DNA of 64,000 nt from contig JAAXHG010000201.1 of NCBI GenBank assembly GCA_012270995.1, positions 57,682 through 121,681 of the forward strand, written 5' to 3'. The position numbers and the translations under genes were made by a program. A model generated the notes under the pieces. The model had not been told where the DNA came from. It made no database searches and worked only from the letters and a program-made list of their open reading frames with translations. This document shows, one piece after another, positions 36,501 to 45,159 of the stretch. Each line of letters starts with the position of its first letter. Position 1 is the stretch's first letter. The DNA comes from Vicinamibacteraceae bacterium. GTDB lineage: Bacteria > Acidobacteriota > Thermoanaerobaculia > Multivoradales > Multivoraceae.

Positions 36501-39500
36501 GCCTTCCCTTCGACGCTGTCGAGCACCGGGCGAATCCTGCGCGGCACGGCATCCTCGGCGATGCCGGTGGCCGCCCATCCGTCGAAACAGAACGCCGTGA
36601 GCTGCCGCTCCAGCACGGCCGACGCATTGAGGAACACGCCGGGCGGCTCGACGCTGCCGCCCAGCATGTCGAGCGGCTCCTCGTAGAAGTAGAGATCGTG
36701 CGGGCGGCCGGCGGCCACGGTCAGCGTGAACGCGTTGCCGTCGCGCCTGCCGGCACGCCCGATGCGCTGGACGTAGTTCTGCCGCGCCGGCGGAACCGAG
36801 CAGAGCACGACGGTCGACAGGTCGCCGATGTCGATTCCCAGTTCGAGGGTCGGCGTGGCCGACAGCACGTTCGGCGCCCACGGCTTCGATTCCGGGTCGG
36901 CGAAACGCTCCTGAAGCTCGGCGCGCTCTTCGCGCGTGAGCAGCGCCGTGTGCTCGGCGGCCACGAGCCGGCGGATGGCGGTCTTCCGGTACAGCCGGCC
37001 GAACCACGAGGGCGCCGACGCCGCTTCGTGGCCGCCGTAGACGTCGTCCGCCGCGAGGTCGAGGCAGGGGACGCCCCGCCAGATGTCCACTTCCCGCGCT
37101 GGGACCACCAGCACGCGGTTCGACTTCTCGCAGCGCATCACGGCGACACGGGACGTCGCGTAGAGGGAAGCCGGGTCGAGAGCCCACGCCTGGGCGCCGC
37201 CGGCATCGACGCGCCGAACCAGGCCAGCCGATTCGAGCGACTCCAGCGCGGCCGCCAGGACATCCGGGGCGTCGTGGGTAGCCGAGAGGGGGTCGAGGGG
37301 CGAAAGGACCTTGATCGTCCAGTTCCTGTACCAGGACCGGCGCGACGGGCGCCCCAGGAGGGGCGCCAGCCCATCGCCCTTCACGGGCCGGTCAGCCGGG
37401 AAGACGGGCAGCGGGGAGCGCGGGCCGAAGTCCTGGAGCGCGCGTTGTCTGGTCAGCCACCAGCGGCTGGCGCCGCTGGCGAGGAATCCCTCCACCAGGT
37501 CGCTCCAGATCGCCCCACGGTTCTTCATGCGCCGCAGGATGCCGAGCAGCAGCGCCCGCACCGTCTCGACTTCGATCTCGCGGAAACCGCCGATCTCCCG
37601 GATGCGGGACCAGGCCTCACGGCGCGCCCGGTCGAACCGTTCGCGGTCCACGCCGATCGCCGCCGCGCGCGTGCGTTCCAGCGTTCGTCCGATCGTCGAC
37701 CGATGGCCGAACTCGGCGAACGCCTCCCAGCGGAGGCGGCGCGCCACGAGCTCGGGCAGGTCGGAACCCCGCGGCAGCCGGCCTCGGCGCCGCAGGGCGG
37801 CGAAGTCCCGGAGCCACAGCCGGTCCGGGGCGATGAACTCACTGACGAAACGCTCCGCGCCGAAACCCGCCGTGCCCGCGTTTCCGCCGCGCCAGCGGGC
37901 GACGACGCGGCCGTCGTCGGTCGCGCCGCCGATCAACTCCGACAGACTGATCTCGCCGTGCTCCTCGACCACCTGAGCGATGGCGGCCCGCACGTTGTTC
38001 GGCCAGGTGCGGGCCGCGACGAAGCCGGCCCTGTGGGCGGCGTCCTGCACGTTGTCGGAGAACGCGATGACCTTGCGGTCGTCGTTGTGGCGCGAAGCGA
38101 AGGTCTGGCCGAGCGCCACGCCGAGCAGGCTGGACGCCCGGGCGCCGAAGACGATCAACGCCTCCCCGGCGCCGCAGTAGGGGCAGTCCCGGCTGAGTTG
38201 CATCTTCGAGCCGCGCCCGCCGCCGATGGCCCTCTTGACGACGGCATCCGGGCGGAACACGCGCAGCACCTGGTCCCCGCCGCAACCGGCGCAGGGCTTG
38301 CCGGCATTCTCGGGCCTCGCCGTGAGCCGGCCGCAACCGCCGCAGATCGTCCCGTCGATGCCCCTGGCGGGCGACGGCGCCTCGCCCGGGAAGAAGTACT
38401 GCACGTCGACGTCGCGAGCGAAGAACCTGTTGTAGAAGACGCGCAGGTCCCGTTCGACGCGTTCCTCTCCGCCGCGCTTGACCGCGCCCCAGCCGGTCGC
38501 CCGGCACTCGCGGCACTGGATCAGCGGCAGGTGGACCGACCGGTCGTCCGGCTTCAGGTCGTCCGAATGACGCAGTCGATGCGGCGCGCCCGAAACGGCG
38601 CCATCTCCGGCCGCCGCGTCGCTCGAGGTCTCATCCCCGGCTTCGACCGCGGCGTCTTCGTGGGAACCCTGCGCCGAGGCAACGTCGTAGACGCTGCACA
38701 CCATGCGGCGGAGCTCGCGCACCCAGAGATGCAGGCCGACCTGCAAGAACGGCAAGAGCCGGTCCGACTCTTCGCCTCCCTCGCGCCGCCGCGCCACCGA
38801 GATCAGGGCGCACAGACCGTCGAGCACCGCGAGCGCCTCGCTTCCGGCGGCAACCGGCAGGCTTCGGCGGAGGCGGTTCGCGACCTCCACGACCGGCATG
38901 GCCCGCCCGTCGAGCACCCTGAGCAGGTTGACGAACGTGGCGTGCTCGCGCAGGCGGTCGGCCAGCGCGACGCGCCAACCGTCCGACTCGAAGCCGCCCT
39001 CGATGGGCACGTCGAAGAACAGTTCGTGCAGTCCGCGGATGTAGTCCTCCGCCGACTCCCGCCGGCGGTCGAGAACGTCTGCAAGGTCGGCCGCAAGGTC
39101 GGCGCCAGGCATCAGGTACCCGCCGATCAACGAACCGCCCAGGAACTCGTCGATGCTCTGCCGGGTTTCGCCGACGATGGAACCCGGCTCGAACGGCTGA
39201 GCGAAGATCCGGGATGCGTACTCGCGCAGCTCCGGCTCGGCGCCCTCGCCCCCCAGGGTCGCCGAGGTGCCGGCGCAGATCAGGCCCTCGCTCGCGCCCA
39301 GCCGTGCCCGCAGACGCCGAATGAGGCAGGCGAGGTCCGTGCCCTGCGCGCCGTCGAACGCGTGCAGCTCGTCCACCGCCAGGTAGCGCAGCGTTCCCGG
39401 CTCGTTGAACCGCCAGAGCCGCTGGTCCGAGGGCCGAACCAGCAGGTAGTCGAGCATCTTGTAGTTCGTGAGCAGGATGTCGGGAGGCTGCTCCAGGAGG

Positions 39501-40066
39501 CTCTCCCGGTCGGCGACGATGTGCTCCGGCCCCATCCCCACTTGCGGGGCGCGCGCCGCCTGGCCGATGAAGAGCCCCGCCGTGACGCGGCCGCGCAGAG
39601 ACGGCGTCCCGTAGATCGTCTTCGCGATGCGCCGCGCCTGGTCCGTCGCCAGAGCGTTCATCGGGTAGATGAGGATCGCCTTGATCCCTTTCCGGCCCTC
39701 CGGCGTGCTCGCCTGTTCGCGGCAGTAGTCGAGAATCGGCAGCAGGAAGCACTCCGTCTTCCCCGACCCCGTGCCGGTGGCGATGACCGTCGAGCGCCCC
39801 GCATCCGCCGCGAGCCGCGAGAAGGCGGTCCGCTGGTGGCGGTACGGCGTGTAGCCGAGAGGGATCTCCGGGAACGGCTCGCCGCCTTCCGGCGCGTGCC
39901 GGTACGGCAGGGCGATGGACAGATACGGACCCTTGACCAGGTTCTCGGGCTCCGTCAGGAAGTCGTCGATGACGCCCGCCAGCTCCGGGTTGGACGGACC
40001 GAAGCCGGTCCTGAGGAAGGACCGGAGAGCGTCGGCGACTTCCGAGGCGACGGCGGAGGGGATCAT
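33500..40066 (-). CDS. Giant DEAD/DEAH helicase with DUF1998/MZB and Vsr-like C-terminal region (DISARM DrmA/DrmB-like)
   Basis: 2188 aa. An SF2 helicase core lies in the first half: Walker A GTGSGKT at 98-104, motif II DELH near 231, GTSATLGG, and motifs V/VI TPTLELGIDIGD and QRIGRAGRR near 1100. Cys-rich zinc ribbons sit at about 515-620 and 1390-1430. An MZB/DUF1998 Cys cluster (CPCNQDPEKDGCYRCV) is near 1702. Around 1820-1870, RPDFVIRP then IAVFTDGFEFH resembles Vsr-type PD/E-fold nucleases. DISARM normally splits these roles between DrmA (helicase) and DrmB (DUF1998); here they are in one chain. Whether it is a true A-B fusion or a separate family is unsettled. Confidence 0.8.
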   Translation of the reverse strand: MIPSAVASEVADALRSFLRTGFGPSNPELAGVIDDFLTEPENLVKGPYLSIALPYRHAPEGGEPFPEIPLGYTPYRHQRTAFSRLAADAGRSTVIATGTGSGKTECFLLPILDYCREQASTPEGRKGIKAILIYPMNALATDQARRIAKTIYGTPSLRGRVTAGLFIGQAARAPQVGMGPEHIVADRESLLEQPPDILLTNYKMLDYLLVRPSDQRLWRFNEPGTLRYLAVDELHAFDGAQGTDLACLIRRLRARLGASEGLICAGTSATLGGEGAEPELREYASRIFAQPFEPGSIVGETRQSIDEFLGGSLIGGYLMPGADLAADLADVLDRRRESAEDYIRGLHELFFDVPIEGGFESDGWRVALADRLREHATFVNLLRVLDGRAMPVVEVANRLRRSLPVAAGSEALAVLDGLCALISVARRREGGEESDRLLPFLQVGLHLWVRELRRMVCSVYDVASAQGSHEDAAVEAGDETSSDAAAGDGAVSGAPHRLRHSDDLKPDDRSVHLPLIQCRECRATGWGAVKRGGEERVERDLRVFYNRFFARDVDVQYFFPGEAPSPARGIDGTICGGCGRLTARPENAGKPCAGCGGDQVLRVFRPDAVVKRAIGGGRGSKMQLSRDCPYCGAGEALIVFGARASSLLGVALGQTFASRHNDDRKVIAFSDNVQDAAHRAGFVAARTWPNNVRAAIAQVVEEHGEISLSELIGGATDDGRVVARWRGGNAGTAGFGAERFVSEFIAPDRLWLRDFAALRRRGRLPRGSDLPELVARRLRWEAFAEFGHRSTIGRTLERTRAAAIGVDRERFDRARREAWSRIREIGGFREIEVETVRALLLGILRRMKNRGAIWSDLVEGFLASGASRWWLTRQRALQDFGPRSPLPVFPADRPVKGDGLAPLLGRPSRRSWYRNWTIKVLSPLDPLSATHDAPDVLAAALESLESAGLVRRVDAGGAQAWALDPASLYATSRVAVMRCEKSNRVLVVPAREVDIWRGVPCLDLAADDVYGGHEAASAPSWFGRLYRKTAIRRLVAAEHTALLTREERAELQERFADPESKPWAPNVLSATPTLELGIDIGDLSTVVLCSVPPARQNYVQRIGRAGRRDGNAFTLTVAAGRPHDLYFYEEPLDMLGGSVEPPGVFLNASAVLERQLTAFCFDGWAATGIAEDAVPRRIRPVLDSVEGKALDRFPHPLFDFVRERAEALLDGFFSAFSDSLDEASKTYLRGFLLGDAEGQPSLRLRLLERFLEVAEERKSLRAEIEALRRRIAALRRDPPDEATGNEIRELAQERGGLQRLLRDLNGRNTFNFLTDEGLLPNYAFPEAGVTLKSVIYRRRERRREESGGYGAAAGDAGFEYDTYEYMRPAASALGELAPENRFYAGGRRVRIDRIDLRLSGIETWRLCASCSYCERVDVKDEHGACPRCGDGMWADAGQRRSMLPLRLVHAFTPDRRSRIVDERDDREPLFYTRQLVADFEPRAVERAYAMPNSERPFGFEYISSATFREMNFGRLGQGGQPTMFAGVELPRDGFRVCTRCGKVQGDRDDDPVHARTCPARSPAARTRGAGAGPSAFGAVAGAGQSGDGDIEDCLYLYRQFRSEAVRMLLPAGAALGTERRVASFVASLELGLKRWFSGRIDHLRAMTSEYPDAGTNTRRRYLMLYDTVPGGTGYLKELMSEPSKLLGVFETALDALVSCPCNQDPEKDGCYRCVFAYRRGRDMASTSRTAAVEILQAILAQREDLEEVEGLAAVNFAQPLESELEERLVAALSQVRVDGEPVRLRRDLVRGCPGYVLTVAGSTWYMAPQVDLGLADGVAAPSRPDFVIRPARTTSRQQPIAVFTDGFEFHRDRTDDDSLKRMALVRAGYLAWSLTWRDVVEDAAVDSTFDLAGNGDTDLQVALDQSWGVAALRARFAVESSLKLLARYLAKPDPEHWKRAVFASLCGLFDSREMLDPGLRSRFESRAAETLPDEARAALADLERPVAVAGRGAWAGTAPENADLLVALPPAAVEQGDPDGMRAAVYLRDDTDGRARGDYRRVWNGVLRLFNLLQFLPGAWWTTRKGIEERLYDALDGVSDPARAPGEVEALWKEALELVAPDLLPVLEALSRGGAPPPEVGFELCGEDGVVLAEAELAWPERRVAALWPDEPEQAGALVSAGWRVVSGDADDLDGLAREIAKAIAEED

Positions 40067-40190
40067 GGGCGGCTAGGATCGGTGACCGCCACGGGCGGCC
40101 CGCGAGACCGAGGGCACTCTAACCCCAGTCGTCCGCCCCGGAACTCGACAGCCGTGCGCTCTGGGGCTAACTGTTGTAGCGTGCCGAGGA

Positions 40191-40430
40191 ATGCGGCCTC
40201 GACATCCGAAGAAGGAGGTCGAGGCCGCGCTGGCCGAGGCGGAGGCGGCGGGCTGGACCGTGACGCAGACGCCACGCGGCCATCGATGGGGCGTGATGAA
40301 GTGTGGTGAAGCCAGTCGGTCGGGATGCCAGCCGTCGATCTGGTCGACGCCCAAGGACCCAGGCGACCACGCCAAACGGCTACGGCGCGCCATCAAGCGC
40401 TGCCCCCACGGCTGGAACCGACCGGATTAA
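40191..40430 (+). CDS. Small HicA-like protein
   Basis: 79-aa basic protein. The stretch EAEAAGWTVTQTPRGHRWG has the HicA pattern of a helix followed by a Gly-His strand, the His being catalytic in HicA mRNA interferases; a C-terminal helix NHAK-like segment (GDHAKRLRRAI) follows. It contains two Cys not found in classic HicA. Divergent from the giant helicase across 124 bp, and 14 bp upstream of the next gene, so the two form a pair. HicA membership is an inference from pattern only. Confidence 0.6.
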   Translation: MRPRHPKKEVEAALAEAEAAGWTVTQTPRGHRWGVMKCGEASRSGCQPSIWSTPKDPGDHAKRLRRAIKRCPHGWNRPD

Positions 40431-40444
40431 AGGAGGACAGACCG

Positions 40445-40942
40445 ATGCCGACCCAGCGATTCACCCTCATCGTCGAGGGTCCCGACCTGCAGTCCGAACC
40501 GCTCATCGACGAGTTGTTCGAAGCTGGCTGTGACGACGCCACGATCGGCCGGTGCGACGGCGTCCAGTACGTCGACTTTGACCGCGAGGCCACCGATCTT
40601 GGCGCCGCGGTTCTCTCCGCGGTGCGAGATGTCCAGCAGTTCGAGGGCGTTCACGTGACGGGCATCATCGACGTCGAGCCTGCCCCGACGGCAGAAGCCG
40701 CGCCCCAGTCGCAGACCGCCTGCGTCACGCTCCTCGCAGCAGCGCAGAGGCCTGCCTGCCTCACGGACGCCGCTGCGTTCTCGGAGAACGTGTACGTGGC
40801 TTGGCGTCGGACTGACCTGGCACGCCCTTCTCGAGTCGGCTCGGCAAAGAAGTGGCACATGGCGAGCGCCGAGTTGCTGGAGCCAGCACTGGCCTGGGCT
40901 TTCGTCGCGAGTGTCTCGACTTCTCTCCGGCCGGCGGGATAG
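40445..40942 (+). CDS. Partner protein of the HicA-like gene, unknown family
   Basis: 165 aa, with a perfect AGGAGG eight bases before ATG 40445. Residues 1-75 form an ordered domain: FTLIVEGPDLQSEPLIDELFEAGCDDATIG, then VQYVDFDREATDLGAAVLSAV. In similar proteins this domain is followed by a winged-helix/HTH region; none is evident here, and residues 80-165 have a composition unlike a folded domain, so the C-terminus may be decayed or shifted in frame. By position it would be the antitoxin-like member. No function is assigned. Confidence 0.6.
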   Translation: MPTQRFTLIVEGPDLQSEPLIDELFEAGCDDATIGRCDGVQYVDFDREATDLGAAVLSAVRDVQQFEGVHVTGIIDVEPAPTAEAAPQSQTACVTLLAAAQRPACLTDAAAFSENVYVAWRRTDLARPSRVGSAKKWHMASAELLEPALAWAFVASVSTSLRPAG

Positions 40943-41061
40943 GGCCGTCAGGCTAGAGCAGCGGTTCCTCTGACGACGGTGCCTGCGAGTCGCGCCCATC
41001 ACGCCATCGTGTCCGCGACGTTCCATCCACCCGCGGTCGCTCGGCCAGCCATCCGACACAG

Positions 41062-44000
41062 GTGTGGTCTACAGTGACTGATCCAAAGCCCTCGACGAAG
41101 ACAGCACTAGCCATGCGAAGCGGGGATCAGTGTGCTCATCCGGATTGCGGGCAGCGCCTCACGCACCAGCCAGGGCCCTCCGCTACCACGACCATCGTCG
41201 GAGAGATGTGCCACATCCACGGCAGAAAGCCCGGAAGTGCGCGGTGGAATCCGGAGCTGACCGAGGAGCAGATCCGGGATTCCTCCAACCTGATCTACCT
41301 CTGTCCGAACCATCACACGATGGTGGACAAGAACCCCGATACCTACACGGCTGACCTACTGCGAAAGTGGAAGAACGACCACGAGATCAAGGTGACGGCG
41401 GCCAGGATTGAGGATGCTGCCCGCGAACCGCGGGTGGAACCCTCTGTTCGTTTCCCCACGTCCCTTGTGGATCGGGAAGTTGAAGCCGCACTTCTCTCCA
41501 TCAGGCAAGGCCGCCTTTTTCCCGACTTCGATACACGGGTTCGTTGTCTGCGACTCGGCACGGCCCTAACGAAGGGCGATTATGTAGGTGGCACGGCCGC
41601 CATCCGCTGCCGCGCTCTGGCTTGGTGTGCCCGGGTCCTGAGCCGGACCGATGAGGCGGAGACCGCGAAGGAGCATCTCCGTGAGGCGCGCCACTTGGGT
41701 GCCCCCGAGGAAGTCGTGATCGCGGAAGCGCTCACTCGGTCGCACGGAGGCGAGCACACAGTCGCCTTTAGGGCCCTCGCTGACGTGCACTCGATGACGG
41801 CGCAGTCCGCTGCTTTGATCGTAGCGGCCGACCGAGATGGTCCGGCAGGGGCCGTGCGATGGGCCACGGACGCCGGCGTCTCGGCGGTCGATTTGGACCC
41901 GGACGGCAAGTACGTGCTGCTCGCCTACCTCCTTGATCTCGGCCACTGGGAAGCGGCGTTCTCGACTCTCGACGCGGTGACGGAGGACGACCGCGCTGGC
42001 GCACCGGCCCTTGGCAGGCTGACGGGCTTCGCGAGCCTCCTGCGGGCCGTGCCGCACGATCTTCGTTCCACCGTGGCCCAAGGCGTCCCGTTCTTCGCAG
42101 CGGACTTTCCTCTAGCGGCGGATCGTGAAGCGCTGCGGACTCGCAGCCGCGCTTGGCGCCACTTCCGTGGCGCCGCCGAAGCCGCTCGTGGCTTGGGCTG
42201 CGCTCTGACCGCGGAGACGTGCGAAGAGTACGCCCTATGGCTCGAACTGCTCGATCCGGGCCGCAGGAACGAGGCGCGAATGGAATTGCAGATCAAGCTC
42301 CAGGACCTCGGCGCCAACCTCCGCTTCGTGCGATTGGCATTGCAATTCGGCATGCCGGTTGACGTCGCGACGGTCGAACGGGAGATTCGACGCGAAGTTG
42401 CAAGAAGAGGCTCCAGCACGGAGGGCACGGCGATCGCCCGGCTGGCGATCGCCCTGAAGCAAGAGACGGCCGGAGCGTTCGCGGAGTACGTCGAGCGGCA
42501 CCGGCAGGAACTCGCCGGCCATGTCGACGACCGAGCGCTCGCCTCTCTGGAAGTAGCTGCCCTGTCGCGCGCCAAGCGCTTCGACCAAGCGCGGCTCAAG
42601 CTGAGCAAGCTCGTACGAGGAGGGCTCGATGATGCCGAGGCGGACCGGCTTCGCGACGCAATCGCCAGGGGCGAAGGTAGCGACACGACGGTTTCACTGA
42701 GAAGGCGTTTCGAAGAGACCGGCACGTTAGGGGATCTCGCTGACCTCGTCGAGGCGCTCTCCGTTCAGGGCGAACTCAAGGAGTACTGCAAGTACTGCGC
42801 GCTCCTTTTCCAGGAGACTCGCGCTCCTGACGTTGCCGAACGGCTGGCCAACGCGCTGATGCATGCACAGGACTACCCGGGACTTGCGGCCTTTCTGGAG
42901 TCCAACGCGGATCAGGTCGAGCAGTCCGAAGCGTTGCGGCTCGCCTTCTGCTGGTCGCTGTTCTGGCAGGGCGCCTTGCCAGAGGCCCAGGAGGCCTTGG
43001 CCAGCTTCAGCGGCAAGCGGAACCAGCCGGATTACCGCAACCTGCAGATCCAGTTGGCGCTCTCCCTGGGTGACTGGGAGTCGGCATTGGCGGTCGTCGA
43101 GAGCGAGTATCGATCCCGCGAACGAAGACGTGGGCGGGAGTTGCTGGACATCGCGCAACTTGCCGGCGCCTTGGGATCGCCGCGCGTGAAAGCGCTGGCG
43201 TCAGCTGCGGCCCAGAAGGCTGAGGACAAAGCGGAGTTCCTCTTGGCTCTCCACATGCTGGCGGTCAAGGGCGGGTGGGATCACGAGCCGGAGGCTGTTG
43301 CCTGGCTGCACCGCGCGGCCGAACTCTCTGGGCCGGACGGTCCTGTTCAGACCGCACCTCTCAAGACGATCGCTGAGAGGATGCTCCCGTGGCGCGAGAG
43401 TCGCGTCAACGTGCTCGGGAAACTGGACGCGGGCGAGATCCCGGCTTTCGTGGCCGCCGAGTTTCTCAACTGTGGCCTCTCGGACTTGATGCTGCGCCCG
43501 GCCATTGCCAATCTGGCCGAGCCGGACCCCCGCAGACGGCGTCCGGTACCAGCGTACAGCGGCAAGCGGTCCAGGGTGCGCTGTGAAACGGCGCGCCGGG
43601 CGATCTTCGAGCCGACCGCACTCTTGACCTTGGGCTATCTGAACCTGCTCGACCAGGGTCTGGACGCTTTCGACGCGGTCGAGATTCCCCACTCGACGCT
43701 GAGGTGGCTCCTGGACGAGAGGACGGCAGCGTCCTTCCACCAGCCCAGCCAAGTAGAGGATGCTCGCCGGATCCGGGACCTGATCCAGGACGGGGCGGTC
43801 CTGGTGGCCCGATCAACGGGACGTCTGGACCGCGAACTTGCTTCCCGGATAGGTCCCGAGCTCGCTTCGCTGATCGCTGAAGCCGAGACGACTGAACATG
43901 CGGGCAGACAGCGTCTGGTCGTTCGTCCGTTTCCGGTTCATCGTGTCGGATCGCTTATGGATGAGGAGGTCGATCTTTCGGCCCACTATCCCGCGCTCAC

Positions 44001-45159
44001 CGGCTGCCAAGCGGTCGTTGACAGCCTGCACCAGCAGGGCCTCCTGACCGAGGAGAGGCACCAGGCCGCAGTTTCGTATCTGCGTCTCCAGGAGAAGCCA
44101 TGGCCTCGGCAGCCAGAGATCAGCGCGTCCGCCGTTCTTTACTTGGACGGTCTGGCGGTGACCTACTTGCTTCGGTTGGACATGATTGGGCTACTGCGAG
44201 ACGGCGGCTTCACGGTCTACGTCCCAGATGGCGATGTTCGGAGGATGTACGACCTGCTCTCCTACGAAGTCGCCTCAAGCAAAGTGAAGGCGATCTTGGA
44301 GCGCATCCGAGTCGCCCTCCGTTCACGGATCGAAACCGGGCAGGTGGCCGTCGGCCCTTTCCTGCCTCTCGCTGCATCCCAGGAAGGCTCGCGTACACAA
44401 CATCCCACCATGGAAGTGATCGCCTTGGCCGATCGCGCGGACGTCATCGTCTCCGACGACCGGTTCGGCGGTGGCTACGCGACAATCGGCGAGGGCGACG
44501 AGGTGGCGTTGACTGCCACGACGCTCGACCTTCTCGATACCCTCGCATCGACCGGAGCGACATCGCAGGAGGACCGGCGACGCCACAGGACCCGGCTTCG
44601 GCGTGCCGGCTACCTGTTTGTGCCAGTCGAGGAGGACGAGATTCTGGTTCACCTTCGCGACGCGGAAGTCGGACACGAGCGCGTCTTGGAGATGGCAGCA
44701 CTGAGGGCTGTGCGAGAGAACCTCCTGATCTCCCGCATGGGCGGCTGCCTCCAATTGCCCGACGAGGGGCCTTGGCTCGCAGCGACGATGACGGCCTTCA
44801 TTGTCGCCTTGAAGGCGATGTGGAAGGACGGGCTTGAACTCGCTGATGCGCGGGCCAAGTCGGACTGGATTCTGGATCAGATCGACCTCCGAGGTTGGAC
44901 TCACCGGCTACCCTTGGACAGTGCGAGCCGGACCATGGATGGACACCGAGCGGAACAACTCATCCGGCTCTCGCTGGCGCCGCCAGAGGCCTCGGCGACG
45001 GTGAGCGCGGAGTATTGGGAATGGGTCGATAAGCGACTGCTGAAGCCGATCCAGGTGGCTGAACCGGCCCTTTACGCTTGGCTCGCCGAGCAGTTCTTCC
45101 TCACGGTCTCGCGAGTGGCCGACAGGGCTGCTGAGAACCCGGAGCACGACGATGGATGA
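41062..45159 (+). CDS. Giant HNH nuclease + helical repeat + PIN-domain protein
   Basis: 1365 aa. Residues 15-110 are an HNH (His-Me finger) domain: CAHPDCG, GEMCHIHG, NLIYLCPNHHTMVD and the WKNDHE end. Residues about 130-830 are helix-rich with TPR-like alternation and frequent Ala/Leu, probably a scaffold. Residues about 1020-1160 resemble a PIN nuclease: LYLDGLAVTYLL supplies the first Asp and VIVSDDRFGG the later acidic pair. A related but weaker segment (RAIFEPTALLTLGYL) lies near 846. Start is GTG 41062 or the in-frame GTG 41074, which has AGGTG nine bases before it. It overlaps the next gene by 8 bp. Both nucleases on one chain suggest a defence effector. Confidence 0.72.
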   Translation: MWSTVTDPKPSTKTALAMRSGDQCAHPDCGQRLTHQPGPSATTTIVGEMCHIHGRKPGSARWNPELTEEQIRDSSNLIYLCPNHHTMVDKNPDTYTADLLRKWKNDHEIKVTAARIEDAAREPRVEPSVRFPTSLVDREVEAALLSIRQGRLFPDFDTRVRCLRLGTALTKGDYVGGTAAIRCRALAWCARVLSRTDEAETAKEHLREARHLGAPEEVVIAEALTRSHGGEHTVAFRALADVHSMTAQSAALIVAADRDGPAGAVRWATDAGVSAVDLDPDGKYVLLAYLLDLGHWEAAFSTLDAVTEDDRAGAPALGRLTGFASLLRAVPHDLRSTVAQGVPFFAADFPLAADREALRTRSRAWRHFRGAAEAARGLGCALTAETCEEYALWLELLDPGRRNEARMELQIKLQDLGANLRFVRLALQFGMPVDVATVEREIRREVARRGSSTEGTAIARLAIALKQETAGAFAEYVERHRQELAGHVDDRALASLEVAALSRAKRFDQARLKLSKLVRGGLDDAEADRLRDAIARGEGSDTTVSLRRRFEETGTLGDLADLVEALSVQGELKEYCKYCALLFQETRAPDVAERLANALMHAQDYPGLAAFLESNADQVEQSEALRLAFCWSLFWQGALPEAQEALASFSGKRNQPDYRNLQIQLALSLGDWESALAVVESEYRSRERRRGRELLDIAQLAGALGSPRVKALASAAAQKAEDKAEFLLALHMLAVKGGWDHEPEAVAWLHRAAELSGPDGPVQTAPLKTIAERMLPWRESRVNVLGKLDAGEIPAFVAAEFLNCGLSDLMLRPAIANLAEPDPRRRRPVPAYSGKRSRVRCETARRAIFEPTALLTLGYLNLLDQGLDAFDAVEIPHSTLRWLLDERTAASFHQPSQVEDARRIRDLIQDGAVLVARSTGRLDRELASRIGPELASLIAEAETTEHAGRQRLVVRPFPVHRVGSLMDEEVDLSAHYPALTGCQAVVDSLHQQGLLTEERHQAAVSYLRLQEKPWPRQPEISASAVLYLDGLAVTYLLRLDMIGLLRDGGFTVYVPDGDVRRMYDLLSYEVASSKVKAILERIRVALRSRIETGQVAVGPFLPLAASQEGSRTQHPTMEVIALADRADVIVSDDRFGGGYATIGEGDEVALTATTLDLLDTLASTGATSQEDRRRHRTRLRRAGYLFVPVEEDEILVHLRDAEVGHERVLEMAALRAVRENLLISRMGGCLQLPDEGPWLAATMTAFIVALKAMWKDGLELADARAKSDWILDQIDLRGWTHRLPLDSASRTMDGHRAEQLIRLSLAPPEASATVSAEYWEWVDKRLLKPIQVAEPALYAWLAEQFFLTVSRVADRAAENPEHDDG

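Noticed and set aside
36350-40309. Plus-strand 1319-aa open frame opposite the giant helicase
   Set aside because: No motifs, while the minus strand carries clear helicase motifs along the same stretch.
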